DNA of 38,120 bases from Smittium mucronatum (GCA_001953115.1 LSSL01000529.1:1-38120), one strand, 5' to 3'. Positions 21,701-35,649 are shown, counted from the stretch's first letter. Numbers and translations: made by a program. Notes: generated by a model from the letters alone, not told the origin.

Positions 21701-24700
21701 CTACTAAGCAAAATTAACCTTTAGGAATTTGTGTAAAAAAGTGTCTTTCATACATAATGATAACTCATATATATCTTCAGGCTAATTTAGCTTAGCCTCA
21801 AATAACACATAACTTTTTTAGTAAAAAAATATCCAAAAAATAAAACCCCAGACAAAAGCTGTTGATTTTATTCCCAGATTTTTATTTGTTATATAATTCC
21901 TATAAAAATAATTTTTAAAAATAAATAAAAACTTTCACATTATAGAAAGTAAACACTTTCATTATTTTTTCTTCAAACCAAAATCTACATATAATATTGA
22001 CATACTTTATCTAATAATTTTTTCATATATAATTTTTCTTTATTTTATTACTAAGAAAATACTTCATCATAAAATACTCAATTATTTTTCAATGTATTTT
22101 TGTTAATTAAAAGTCTTTTATAAAATAGACTCTATTAGCTATGCTTTTTTTCAGAAATTTTCAGAAAAAAAAGCAACTTATTTTTAAATTTTATTCTATT
22201 TTTTAAAAAAATACTAAATCTAATTAGCGAAATAATTTTAAAAATTCAATAAGTTGGCCAAAAAGTGCTCCTTTATAAAATATATGATTATTTATTATAT
22301 TTTTTACAGAAAAAAAAATGGAATTCATATTAAAAATTTTTTTTTAGACTAAGGCAAGAAGTGTAGTTATTTAGACTATTTCGAAAAAATAAATACTAAA
22401 GATTTTAATAATTATATTTCTATTCTATAATTGAATTATTAAATTTTATATAACATATAATACGATTAAATTAATATCTAAAATCGCGGCTAAAAATAAA
22501 AAAAATGAAGGTTACTCTATTTTGCGGGAAAAAATTAATGGAATTTGAATATATTTTATTGCAAATTATAAAAAATTTATATCAATAAGTTAATTAGAAA
22601 ATGTTTTAAACTATTATTAAAATAAAATTTTTCTTATGGATTTACCTATAATTAATATAATGAATACAGAAAAAAGTGATACAAGTAGTTACTAAAAGTG
22701 GGGAAATTATATATAAACAATATTAAATCTAATAAACTGGCCCAAAAAGGCTATAATTAAGTCATTTAAAAAATAATCAGAAATATCTTAATGTAGGTTT
22801 TTTATTTTAGAAGTAAGTTGGCAAGGCTTTAATGGGGGGGGGGGGTTTGAAGCTATATAATTTAAATTGTGTATATTAACTTTTGGGATGAATAAAATCA
22901 TATTAAAATACTTTAAACACTCGATTAAATTAAAAAAAATCATAAAATAAGTTGGAAATGAATTTTTTTTCATATTTTCAATAGTTTTTTTCATTTTAAT
23001 AATGAAAGTATATAAGTTATGCTATGCTTTGATGTCGAAATATTTTTTGTATATTTTTTCATAGAATTAAAATTTTGGATTTTTAATTAATAGATAAAAG
23101 ACATACAAAAATCAAATTTCAAAAAGGTCAAAAGTTTTTCATATCACCGTTCTATCTTCTTGATATTTTACATAAAATAAACTCGAATATTTTTTTACCG
23201 TTAGTATAAAAAGATTCAACTCATTTTAATGTTTTATGATTGCAGTGAATAATCAGCTAAGATAATATTCATACTTACAGTAATTAAATACACCAAAAAA
23301 ATTCAATAATTTTATTAAATGGAAATTTTTATTTTACAATTTTTTTTTAAATTATAAATACAATTTTTTCCTTTTCTTTACTATAAATAAAAAAAAATAA
23401 TGTATGAATAAATATTTATGACGAATATAGATTAGAGAAAAATATATTTGTATGAAATAAATATCCAATAAATTTCTATCGGAAAATACATTTACTAAAA
23501 TGATTGATAGCAACCGCTAAAAAAATAAAGGAGTTTTTTTAGAGTCAATCCGTCTTTTTCAGCCAAAATTTAGATTTAATTTGACTATAAATGATTTATA
23601 AAAACAATTCTGAAATAAAGTAGTTATTTTTTTATATAAATCACAATATAAAAAGATAAATTGATTAGAAATTGATTTTGGTTAATAAAAATTCAATATA
23701 AAAAATCGGAAACACTTTTAAAATAGATTTGGATTAAACAGATGTTTATTAAAAATATATGAGACTATTTAACAAAAAAAAATCTTTTTTTGGAAAATTT
23801 TCATGGAAAAATTTTTTTAAAAAAAAAATAAAGGCTTTAAAATCTAAATGATCTTTTCAAAATTATGTCTAATCCTCCTTATTTGGATTTAACAAAATTC
23901 TAATTCCTATATATTTTAATATTTATCCAAATAAAAATTTGATTATTGAGGATAAAAATTCGTACTTAAAAAAAAGGGGGGTTAAAAATATAGCTACAAA
24001 TTGACTCAATGACCTGAAACACTTAAATTTTTATTTAATTCGGAAACTTGTTTCCTAACCTTTTATATTTAAATAAGTTCTACAGGCTTGGATTCTTATT
24101 TTAAATTAATGTACAGTATAATGAATAAAACTTTTATAAAAGTATGCTTTAGCAAAAAAATATTTTTTGTTATATTTTTTTGAAATTTGATAAAAAAAAC
24201 TTGAAAATATACATTTTTTAAATTTAAAATGGCTCTTCAGATATTTACTACATTCAAATAATTTTAATTTGTTCGTTTTTTAAATATTATTAAAATTTGA
24301 AAAAAAATTATTAAAATATAAATTTCTAATCTTTTATTTTTTGATTTTTTTTTCATACTTAAAAAATTAAATAACCGGATGATTAATAACAAGATATTTG
24401 TAAACCATAAAAGTTGATTTTTAATTGTTATTTTATAAAATTTTGAGCAATTTAAAATTTCGTAAAAGTTTTGAAACCGGAATTTCAGTAAAAATTCTTA
24501 TTCAGGGGTTATTTTTTTTTCCTGTTCTTCAATATTTTATTTTTTTAAAAAAACATTTATTATTACCTTCTCTTTGATTATTCATTTAATGCAAATTTCA
24601 TTTAATTTTTTATTTAATATCACTGCCAATAAATAGAAATATATATTATAGTTTTTGAAAAAGCTATGAATTTATTAAAAAATTAAGTCTGGTTTCTTAT

Positions 24701-25058
24701 AAAAACCATGGTTCAAAAAAAACTCAATCTTAATTTTTCATATCCAAATAAATTTATTAAATATATATATATATAAGACTATTAAAGATATATAGAATTT
24801 TTTTGGAAATAATTACTACAAAAAATATTCAGCACTGTTCATTTTTTTAGATATTTTATCACATAAAAAACGCAAAAAAAAATTTTTTAACTACATTTTG
24901 AATATATCTATGAGAATAAGAGTGGCTTATTTATTTTAAGAAACTTTTATAAAATTTTCTACTAATTTTTTTTAATGCATCACGGAATTTTATTTTAAGA
25001 TAACTTCATTAAAAATATACTAAAAAAATATGGAAAAAAGAAAAAGCCGTTTAGAAAA
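15736..25058. other. Gene-free, extremely AT-rich tract (left half)
   Basis: More than 9 kb made mostly of short A and T runs with scattered single C or G. The open frames present (for example about 60 codons at 16835 and 68 codons at 22788) are low-complexity Phe, Ile, Lys and Asn strings with no family resemblance. A G12 run occurs at 22834-22845. Slightly less AT-rich patches at about 20800-20880 and 21010-21150 may be decayed insertions. I see no RNA gene or splice-consistent coding sequence. Confidence 0.7.
22834..22845. repeat. G12 homopolymer in the AT-rich tract
   Basis: Twelve consecutive G residues stand in DNA that otherwise almost never has more than two or three G in a row. It has the same form as the runs at 12071 and 15430. 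Confidence 0.9.
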
Positions 25059-25592
25059 GACTATTATCCTAACTAAAATAAGCTCTTCTGTTGGACTACC
25101 GGCTGCTTACCTAAGGGAAAAGGGTTCAATCTACCAACAGAAATACCCCTCCCCTGGCATTGCTTCAAGTAGTTGTATGACTGAGGTTACAAGCAGTCAA
25201 GAGTTAAGCTCTTTATCAACGAAAAATAGTTCATTGAAACTATTGAGCTCCTAGTCAGAGCCTACCTAACAGGATTATTAAAATTAGGCTCCTAACCAAA
25301 CATGGGATTGATAGAAATGGCTTTCCTACAAATATATGTTAGAAGATGAGATCCGTTTGACTGTCGAACGCTGAAAATTTTCACTAAGCTATATCTCAGC
25401 TGTGCTAAACTATCGATTCCTCCTGTTTCTAGATGGTCCGTCTCTGGAATCCCTATCTTCCGAATCGCTGTGCGCTGTCTCCACTATTCCCAACCAAGAA
25501 TAGTACAATGCTGTGTGAAATTTTGGTCTAGTGTAATTCGAAAAGTACACATTTAAGCCCCTAAACCACGGCAAGGTATTTCACTTTTAGGG
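25059..25592 (+). repeat. Dispersed repeat, copy A (inverted relative to copy B at 37173-37703)
   Basis: A sharply less AT-rich island of about 530 bp stands inside the AT tract. Its reverse complement aligns with 37173-37703 over nearly the whole length. Shared blocks include GAAATACCTT followed by GTTTAGGGGCTTAA, AGCGCACA, GAAACAGGAGGA, GGAAAGCC or GAAAGCC near a CAATCCCA-type block, and CCTAATTTTA. In the plus reading a short frame beginning MGLIEMAFLQI at about 25300 matches MGFVDLAFLKI in copy B, with stops soon after. A 74-codon frame at 25030-25254 is not open in copy B. The pair is probably a decayed transposable-element or gene-fragment duplication. I cannot name the family. Confidence 0.75.
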
Positions 25593-28500
25593 AAAAAATT
25601 TATACCGACGATTAAAAATAATATTTTAAACTTGGAAAGAAAAATTTTTAAAAAAATGTTTTTATTTTTTAATATTTATAAAATAATAATAATAATAATA
25701 AATTTTCAGATCAAAATTAGAATCCCAAATATTATGTGCTAGTAAGATTATAAAAATTAATTTTTTTCTGATAAAATTTTATAAAAATTTAATATTATTT
25801 CATATTTTTATTAGTCTCAGTTCATTTTATTCCATATAATATTAATATTAAATTTATTTTCGAATTAATAAATCTGTATCGGTATTAACATCAAAAAAGG
25901 AAATCTTATACTGATATAACCAATTAAGTCGTGATTTTTTTTTAAAAGTTTTAATGTTAACGAAAATCTATTGGGTAATATTATTTACTATTTAAATAAA
26001 ATGAACTGAGTTTAAAAATAGGAATGATGGATTTTATCGTTCTTTTAATAATAATAATTTAGTTATTTTCTTATAAAAAACAACATTGAATAATAGCTAT
26101 TTTTTAATAATTTAAACGATTTATTAACTAATTTATATGGAATTAATTTAATTCTCCGTCTTATACATGTATTTTTTATTCATAAAAGCTAAAATTAAAA
26201 TTATTTATTTGAAAATTAATGAAATCAGCCAATAATAGATGGTATTATTTCTGTTAGAGTCAAAGTAGGATAAATTTGAGGCTGCTCCTAATTTTAGACT
26301 TTTTTTTACTGTGTAAAATATTTTATATGGCAAAATCCAATCATGACTTTATCAATAAAAATGGAAAAACTTACCGGGTACAATAAATTTTCAATTTAAT
26401 TGTTTTTTTTTTCTATTCTAATTTCAGTTTAATCAATAAATTTATTTCTTGTCATTTAATTTTATCTAAAGGCTAGTAAATTATATAGATTTAATATCAA
26501 AGTGCCCCCTCTCAAAGAGAAGCTCACAAATGGTATAATTCCTGGATAAATTGATGATTTAAAAAATAACAATGGAAAATTATTAAAAAAATTCTAAATT
26601 TTAAAATCATCCAATTTGCTTATTTTTAGAATTATTCTGTGTATTTCTAAAAGTTATGTAAATTAATATGCACATACTAAATAAAGCTCTGATAACCAAA
26701 AATAATTATCTACTTTGAAAAAAAACTCAAATTTTTTTTTTTAATTAAAAAGCCGATTTTTAGGTAAAAAAGAATTATATAGAGAAAAGCCCAATTAATA
26801 GCCGAAAATTGGCTATAGCATAACACCAAATTAAAAAAAAAAATTGAAATTTGATATGTTTGTATTTTTTAAAAAATTTCAAAACCTAAATGCCACTTAT
26901 ATTTTATTTAGATGCCGCAAAAATGATATTCCAAATAAAAAGTCTTTTAATCGACAGAAATCGATTTAAAATTTATTGGTGTCATCATAAGGAAACAACT
27001 AAGTTTTTTACATCTGTTTTCATAAAATGTAAATTTTGACTATGATGCGAGATCAACATAGATTTAAGACTAAATTGGTGATTTTGAGACTTATTTTAAC
27101 TTAATTAAATTTATATTTGTTTTTAATTTTTTCAATTCAGATTTATATTTTCAAAAATAAAATTTATTTTTTTTTAATTTAGCGAATATTCAACAAAGTC
27201 TATCCAATTTTAAAATGCTTTATAATATAGATATTTAGAGCTATAAAAGTTGCCCATTTTTAAAAATGGTAAAGTTGTATAAAATGAAACCAAATTAAAA
27301 AAAAGAGAAAAGTAAAATATTTATGGTGAGTTGATAGATAAATATATGTTATAATATGTTATGCTTGATATGCGAGTAAATATTAAATATCTTTAGCAGT
27401 TAAATTTATGTTGGGTTAATTTAAATTTTGAACATATTTATCGGGTTTTTTTGAAAATCTTGTATTAAAAAAAAAAACTAAAATATTTACTGGTATCAAT
27501 ATTGCAATTTTTTTTAAAAAAAAATGGGTTCATTGGATTATTGGTAAAAAATTGACTTTTAAAATAACGGAAGAAAAAAATTAAATTTTTTTGAAATGGA
27601 ATAAAATCATACTAAATTATTTTCTTAATTTTTTTAGAGTTTAAATTTATTATTATTAAGGATTTTTTTGAAATATTAATAAACCAAAAGTCCAATATGG
27701 TGAAGTTTATTTATTATATAATAAGATAAAAGAGGTAGATAAAGATTAATAAAAGAAATAAATGTATTAAAAATATTAATTTTCTTCATTTTTTCATTAA
27801 AAAAATTAAAGGCTTAGTATATTCTATTTAAAATAAATTTATATGGATTTTATTTAAATTAAATTTGGATGAAGATCCACTATAAATAATATGTTTCTTC
27901 GATCCTAATTTCAATCTTTTTCATTTCAGGCCTGAGTATGTAAGTATATGATTTATATATTATTATTTATAGGTCAAATGGGAGAGCAATTTTTATTGGT
28001 TATTGAAAGGGGGGTTTTTTATACCTTGTAATGATATAACCTATATAATTTAATAAATCCATCCTAATTTAATTTAAAACTATGAAAAAAATTACAATAG
28101 ATGAATAAATTTGTACTTAATTTTCATTATATACAGATTTTTAAAATTAGCGGAAGAACAATTTATATGAAATCATATAATTATAATTATTAAATAATCT
28201 AAAATTTAAATTTTTATTCTTCAATAAACAAAACTTTCAAAATTTATAAAAAGTTTAGAGCATATCGCAACAATTTTTTTTCGTAATAATGTTTTTTTTA
28301 AAAAAATCAAAAAAATATTAAAAAATATTGAATTTTTTATAAGTACTTACATTTTTGCTGTTACTAACCAGTATATCCTCATGTATTTGTACATAAGTAG
28401 CTATAATTTTTGCCGTATTATGGATCCCATTTATTCTTTTAAAAAAAAATCTGGCCTGATCAAACTATTTTTCAAGATATATGAACAATTTGACATTCGA

Positions 28501-31500
28501 AATTTTTTTTAAAAATACTTTGAAAGATTACAATTTCAAAATTATATTATCATATAAAAAGCTTCCAACATCTTCATAAGTCTTTTTTATTAATATTAAT
28601 GTGTATAAAGTCAAATTTTTCACACTTTGAATAATTTTTTCTCAAAAAAAAATTGTAGAAATTATAGCCAGCTTATTCATTAAATATGATCGAGCTCATA
28701 AAAAAATAATTAGTAAGTGAGATTTTTAATATGTATCAATTGTTATTTCAGATTATTTTTTACAAAACAATTTTTTTTCAGATGATTATGGTGGATTAGT
28801 AAAAAAATCAATACAGTGTTATCAGTAATGTAATTTTTAAATAAAATAAAGAGTAAGAGCTTAAAATTGTTTTGATTTTTTATATTTGTTAATTTTTCAA
28901 GTTCAATAGTAAGTTTTTTTGAAATTACAGAAAAAATATAAAATTAATCAAAAAAAAGAGAAAACAAAGAATTTAAAAATATCCATATCATTAATCTCGG
29001 CATAGCTAAATTTCTTTTTATTCTCTCATCCTGTAAATTTTTGATCATTACAATGTTTAATCGCTATATGCTGGTCCATAATTACCTTTTTCATACTCAT
29101 GAAAATTAATTTTGTATATCATAAAGAATAAAATGTGTTTCCTTCAAATAAATATGGCAGTTTAATCAAATTTCGCCCTTGTGGTAAAAAAAATTTCGAA
29201 ACTCTAATGTATTTAAAAATTCTCAGCTCTGGGACATTGATCTTTAAAAGTATCAATTTATTAAAAATTTTGAAAATCATTATATAAAAATTATTTGGGT
29301 TTTTGTGGATAAAACAGATATTCAATTTTCACAAATATTAGTCTTTTTTTTTTAAAAAAAAAAAAAAGATGTAAAATATTAATTTTTTCCAAAGATATTT
29401 GTTGATTGGGGGATTATAAAAAATTTTCTATTAAATTTGATTTAACCTTCCATATTATTACCTGATAAAACATGGAAAAAATTCCTTATATGGTTATTTC
29501 TTTTTTTGGCTCAATTTAGAATAATTTATTCAGAAAATAAAATAGGTAGAAACGATATTTTTATTTCTATTTTCCTGAAGTCATATATTTCCTAAATTTT
29601 TGCATCTAAAATGGTATTATTCATATATTGTAAAACGTTTATGAAAAAATTCGGGAATTCAGTATCCAAAAAAATGATAAAAATGACAATTTTTGTGCAT
29701 ATTTCAATAAATTTAAGAACACCTTTACTTTTAAAAAATCAAAAATCATAAATATACTCAAAAATAATCATTAATAATATCATACCAAATGAAAATATCA
29801 CACATTTTTAATTAATACTATACAAAGAAAAGAAGAAAAAATAACAAAAAACATTTATTACTTCTAACCATCCTTAGAGTTTTGAGTTTACAATAGAAAT
29901 GTATATTTTATATTTTAAAAAAATCAATTTTTTAAAAAACTAATATTCTTAAATTTACAACTATTAGCTGTTTTACATACTTATTATAAAAAAAATGTTA
30001 TTCACCAAATATTTATTTATTTTATGCAACTCTAAATAAATAAGGCCTAAGCCGATTGTTGCCCGTAATTTATGAACAAATCATAAACTCATAAAAAAAT
30101 TTAATTTTTGATTGTCTAATAGATCTACAAGCGAATGGAATTTTTTGTGTTAAAGCCTATAATTTATTTAAATTTTAATTAAATCCAAAAATGATATATT
30201 TTACCCTAATTAGTATCAGTTAATTTTTTTTTTTCTACTTTATCTTTTTAATTACTAAAAACCAATTAAAATTTATTTTCTATATTGTGAATTTGATTTA
30301 AAAAGCAAAATATCAGAGATTCCAAATCTAAATATAAAGATATATTAAATGAACATGCTGCTAATTTCATTTTAGGATTAGGAAAAAATCACGTAAAATA
30401 AATCCATATCAATTTACAAAAATGTGAAAAAAATGAATTTTTTATATAAGATCCCTGGTTTTAGAAAAAGAATAAGCATGAAATTTAATTTTCATAATTT
30501 CTTTATTTTTTTTTAAATTTTTGATATTCCAATTATATATTACATCTTTTCTAATGCGATTTCAAAAAGATTTATATATCGAATTTGAAGATTCCTGATG
30601 AAAGTTGAAATTATAGAACGCAAAATTGGTGCTAAAATACATTAAAAATTTACAAAGAAACAAATAATCATAAAAATCCAAATAATTTGTCACAGATGGT
30701 TCATAATTTAATTCAATTTTTGACATTATAAAATTTTACTTGTGATATCATTCATTTAAATTGTTTATTTTCGCAACAACTTTTTATAATAAACTATCTC
30801 ATTGGCTTATCATTAGAGCTGATAAGAAATGTATATAGTCATGAAATTTATAGAAATGGATTTATATATTAAAAAACTTGGATATTTCTTGGGAAAAAGT
30901 TAGGAAGAATTTGATTTTTTTGAATATAATTTAGATACAAAACCGCTTAAAACGAGGATTATTCTATATAAGAGTTAAATCTTCTTGATAAAAAATTTAA
31001 AAACTATATAATTTTGGATTAAATACGTAGATATTAATCGAATAAAGAATTATTCTATTAAGTTAGCTAATCTTAATGCCGAGAATAAATTTAGAAAGAA
31101 GAGAGTGATATAAGCAAACGTTTTGGTAAAAATAGTAGTAACTTTACTTGAAAAGATTTAAGTCTATATAAAATTTAATCAACGGATAATGAATCAATAT
31201 AAGTGATTTTATGTATAATAGCATAAAAATGATATTTTTTTTAGCTTTTCGATCAGCGCTTTTCTAATTCTTGTTTTCTGAGCATTTCATTATCCAAATT
31301 TATATTTTTTGAAAGAGAAACAGGTTTTAATGAAAAATAAAGAAATAAGCTTTAAATTTAATTAGATTGACTGATAAAATATAAAAATAGTTCCAAAAAG
31401 AAAACAATTAATTTTTTAAATAATATTTTCTAAATTTTTACAATGAAATAATCACAAAAAATTTCCTGATTTAATTAGATATCTTTTTTAGTTATTAGCG

Positions 31501-34500
31501 AATATGTATCGTGAATAATTTGAGCCCAAAAAGCTCAAAAAATACTCCAGTAAGCGGCATCCAAATTTTCTTCTTGAGTACACTGGAATTATATTTTGAT
31601 ATAAAATATGGTATCTTACCTCCCACCTTCAAAAAATAAAGAAATTTTTCGAAAATGATATATATGATATATATATAATTTGCTATAACGAGTTCAAATA
31701 TTTTGAATTCAAAAAAATATGAATAAATCTTTTAGAGTTTTGATTTTATCCATATGAAATCTTATTATATTAATAAAATAAAAATTATAATAGAAAAACT
31801 TTCTTAAATTATTTATTTAAGGAATTTTATAAAAAAAAGTGACGCTATCTGAAATTCATAATCAACTTTATGAATTTAATCGAAAAAATAAATCTGATTT
31901 GTTATTTTTTGTAAAATTCAAAATTAACTCTCAATTTTTATGCTCAGAAATTAAGATAAAGTGTATAAAATAATTTTTTTTGAATTATTCAACAAAGATT
32001 AAATTTATTAAATAAACTTATGAATTCAAATGGAGATATAAATTAATCTCTTTCAAAAAATGAATTTTATTTATTTAAAACATCTACCCCGAACTCCTCT
32101 GGTTAATTTAAAACTTCAAACTTGATTTCCAGTAAAATATTTAAATTCTCAAACTCTATTCCCTACAACTGATTCAAAAATCTAAAAAAAATTTAAATTA
32201 AATTCATACCTATCAAAAAAATCACTATCATATGCAATTTTTTCTAGATTTATATCCATACTTTTTTTGGTTTAATTAAAGTTAATAGATATAAAGCTAT
32301 AATTAATACAAAAATTTCGTTTTTTAAAACCTATATCATATATATATATATATGTATTTGGATCAATTATTTTATAGTATATAATTGATGGAATAATTTC
32401 TATTTTTAAAAATTAAGATTTAAAATTTCATTTTCATTTTAAGACATCCTGAAAAAAATTGAAAAAATATTAAATTTTCAATTTTTTTTGTTTTTTTTAC
32501 ATATGTTGAATATTTTCGGTTTTATTTTGAAAATCGACTTTATAAATTTATCTTTATATAAAGATATTACAAATGAAAAACGGAATAAATAATTCATCTA
32601 GCTTTAAAAAAAATTGATTAAATCATCAAATTCATGGAGTCTGATTTTTTACACTGAATAATTTTTATATATTTAAAAATAAAATTTTAATGATTTAATA
32701 GGAGAAAGTATTTTACTAAAAAACACAGACCATAGAATATTAGAAAACAACAAAAACTTATTAATTTTAGATGAAAATATATAAAAAAGATGAAATATAA
32801 ATTATAAGACTTTTTTTTGGTTCTAATTTATATTTATACTTTTAGTAAAATATGAAAACAAAAAAAGAAATGGCTGAAATAATGATGACTTCAACTGATG
32901 TAAAAAAAATATTAAAAAAGATTAACTAAATTTCATTTATTATTTGTATTAATGTGCTATTCCAAAAATATTTTGCATCTACTGCTGAATTATAATAAAT
33001 AAATGCCTATCAAAAATTATACGAATATCATATGATCACACAAAATCAACTGTATATTTTAAATAAATCCAAATATAATTCGTGATCAGTATAGAAATAT
33101 AAATAAAAAGAAATAAGAAAAGAACAATTATTTTCAAAAATTACATATCTTGAATCCAATTTATTTAAGGCGAAATGAAATTTAAATCAAGAATTACCTA
33201 AATTCCAAATCAAAATGACTATCAGTTTTTTTTTTTTTTTAGAAAAAAAATTATTATAGATATTTTAATCATAAATTTTAAGTTAACTTTATAATTATTC
33301 CACCATATCGATGTTCTTCAGAAACTCTTTTAGTCTGGAATTTTTTTAAAATCTCTTGATTATAGTTGGTTGATGGTTTACTAAAATCGCAGATTCTATT
33401 TCATTTTCTATTTTGATTTTGATTTTTTGCTCCACTGAGTATTTTGGTTTTTTTATCGATTGCATATTAAATTATTAAATCAAAACTTGAAAAATTCCGG
33501 TTATTGAGTATGAGTATGATTATAATTATTATTAGTAAAATTCCTCATTTCATAATAAAATCAAGGTATGTTTTAAAATTTTCAGCAATAGGGGTTTTCA
33601 GATGTAGTGTCAGAGGCATTTCTTTTTATATATAAAAAAATTACGTCCTCTTTTTAGTATTTCACTAATCTAATGCCTAAAAATACTTCAAGAAAAAAAT
33701 TATTATTAAAAAAAAATATTTGATTATAAATTTATAAAAAAATTCTAAAATGACGGTCCAAAAATTTATTTACGTGATACTCAGTCGATTAGCTCAAAAA
33801 AAAATTTGTTCAGTTTTATATTTGTATAGTTTATTATTCAATTTAAAAGCTCTGATTTCCAAAAATGAGAGGCTTAACAGGTCCAAAATAACACTTTTCG
33901 AATACTTGAATAAAAACTGGGCTTTATAATATATAAAAGGCATCCAGATTTTATTTTCAAGTCGTTTTTTAGGATTTCCGTTAGGAAATATAGTTTTTTT
34001 AAATTTTATAATAGTTTTTTTTCAAGGTATATATTGGCAAATTCTGATATATAAATCAGGGATTTTTCGTAAAAGATATGTTATGTTCAACTTGACCAAC
34101 AATATTCCGAAAATACATATAATTTTTTTTATAATTATTCAGACTTTTTATGATCATTATATATAGAAATTTCAGATTTAAAATTGGAATCCTGATCATT
34201 TAATTCTAATTAGGAATTATTTTCTAAGAGCGAAATATTTTTTGACCATTGTTTCAGTTGGAATTCAATTAACTTTTTCTCATGGATTTTAAATTTTTTT
34301 AGGCACAATTAATCTTATTTACTTAATCTAATTCATCGAATTCATATTCGTACTCCAATAAAATACGCGTTTTCTTTTTTGGGCTTTCAAGGTAATAAAT
34401 CAGAGAATATAATGATATATAAATATTTAATTAAGCAGATTTTATTTCTTATTGTTTTAAATATTTTATCATCATTTCTTTGGTTTTAAAGGGTACAAAT

Positions 34501-35331
34501 GAGATTTATTTTTTTGAAAGATTTTTTTTGTTCTAAACTAAACTTAAAAACCAAGTATTTTCTGCAAAACAAGTGTAATGCCTATTTAAAAGTCTAAAAC
34601 CAATTTTTCTTAATACATTTTTAATTTTTTACTAAATTTCACCAATTTAATATGCATAATTTATTGATTTTTTAACACTCATATTTCGATAAAGTCATTT
34701 ACAATCTGCTTTAAAACCATACTCCTTATTTTTTATCTATTAATAAAATGATTTTAAAAAATATTTTGATCACCTTTTTATTACGACCCTGCAACTTGAT
34801 CAAGTTTTTTTGAAATCTAAATTTTCCTTTTTATTCATGTTTTCGAACTCATTTTCGATTGATTCGGAGCTTTAATGTATATTTATTTAAAGATTTTATT
34901 TCGAAATTTTGAATTTTTATTAATGAAAAAAAATATTATTAACAAAAAAAATTTTTTTTGAGGTAAAAAAACAGAAAATAAGCTGAAATTCATTTTTCAT
35001 TTGAGAAAATCTATCTTCCATAAATTTCATATCATCCCAAGACGACAATTCTTATTGTATTCTCCTCATAATCAGGATTTTTTTTTATCCTAATCAAATA
35101 AAAGCATTATTTATTATTTGGGGCTTTTTTTTAGTACATAAGGCGTTTTGCTTCAAAAATTTTTCCTATTTCATTTAAAAAAAATCTTGGTTTGTAATAA
35201 ATCGGGTTTTATTCTTCAAAATATATAAATCGGCGAATAATAATTGTTTAAAATATAAATTGGGATAATTTTTCACAATTTTAAAAGCTACACATAATTA
35301 TTAGCTCTATCCAGACCCAAAATTTAAACTT
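25593..35331. other. Gene-free, extremely AT-rich tract (right half)
   Basis: Nearly 10 kb with the same composition as the left half. It contains simple repeats such as (AAT)6 near 25683-25702 and short (AT)n runs near 31660 and 32340. The longest frame (about 68 codons, minus strand, 29119-29325) is low-complexity and unrecognised. Patches near 31540 and 33930 share GGCATCCA followed by T-rich sequence and may be old repeat fragments. No gene is supported. Confidence 0.7.
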
Positions 35332-35344
35332 ACCCCTATATGAT
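35332..35344. repeat. Target-site duplication, left copy
   Basis: ACCCCTATATGAT here is identical to 35485-35497. With three more bases on the right (GAC here, TAC there) the match is 15 of 16. It abuts the poly(T) end of the retroelement fragment, as expected for target-primed reverse transcription. Confidence 0.85.
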
Positions 35345-35484
35345 GACTTTTTTTTTTTTTATGGGAAATTTATTTTAAAGTTAATAAAAAGTTATAAAAA
35401 CTAATTTAAAAAAATTAAAAAATTTCACCCAACTCCCCTCTGCTGCTCTAGCAGCTCCATACCTCGAGGGCATTGGTTCAAGGA
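35345..35484 (-). mobile_element. Short 5'-truncated LINE insertion with A tail and target-site duplication
   Basis: Read on the minus strand, about 124 bp matching the LINE 3' end at 15577-15720 terminate in a run of 13 A (T13 at 35348-35360). The insertion is bounded on both sides by the same 13-bp sequence (35332-35344 and 35485-35497). A 3'-end-only copy, an A tail and a direct target duplication together are the hallmark of L1-type or related LINE retrotransposition. It carries no coding sequence. The readable duplication and tail suggest it is younger than the copy at 15.6 kb, though that is inference. A SINE sharing its tail with the LINE is an alternative. Confidence 0.85.
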
Positions 35485-35497
35485 ACCCCTATATGAT
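35485..35497. repeat. Target-site duplication, right copy
   Basis: ACCCCTATATGAT, identical to 35332-35344. This copy lies at the 5' (truncated) end of the minus-strand LINE fragment. Confidence 0.85.
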
Positions 35498-35649
35498 TAC
35501 ATATAAAATTTTAATTGATCTAAATTTCTGTTCAGTCAAATGGTATACGAATATTTTTCAACTAATTATAAAATTGAGCGTAAAGTGAAAGTCAATTTTT
35601 GCCCATCTGCCCTAAAAGGGTTAAAGTAATCTTGTTATTAAACAAAATT

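Noticed and set aside
25030..25254. 74-codon frame at the start of repeat copy A
   Set aside because: The aligned part of copy B contains stops and shifts in this frame, so it is not a maintained gene.
25059..25592. Repeat A as a copia-type solo LTR because of TGTTGGA at 25088
   Set aside because: Similarity with copy B continues upstream of that point, copy B lacks the TGTTGG start, and no TG...CA ends or target duplication were seen.
15577..35484. The whole 15.6-35.5 kb tract as one giant transposon with terminal inverted repeats
   Set aside because: The right copy has its own A tail and target-site duplication directly around it, so it is an independent LINE insertion and not the end of a larger element.
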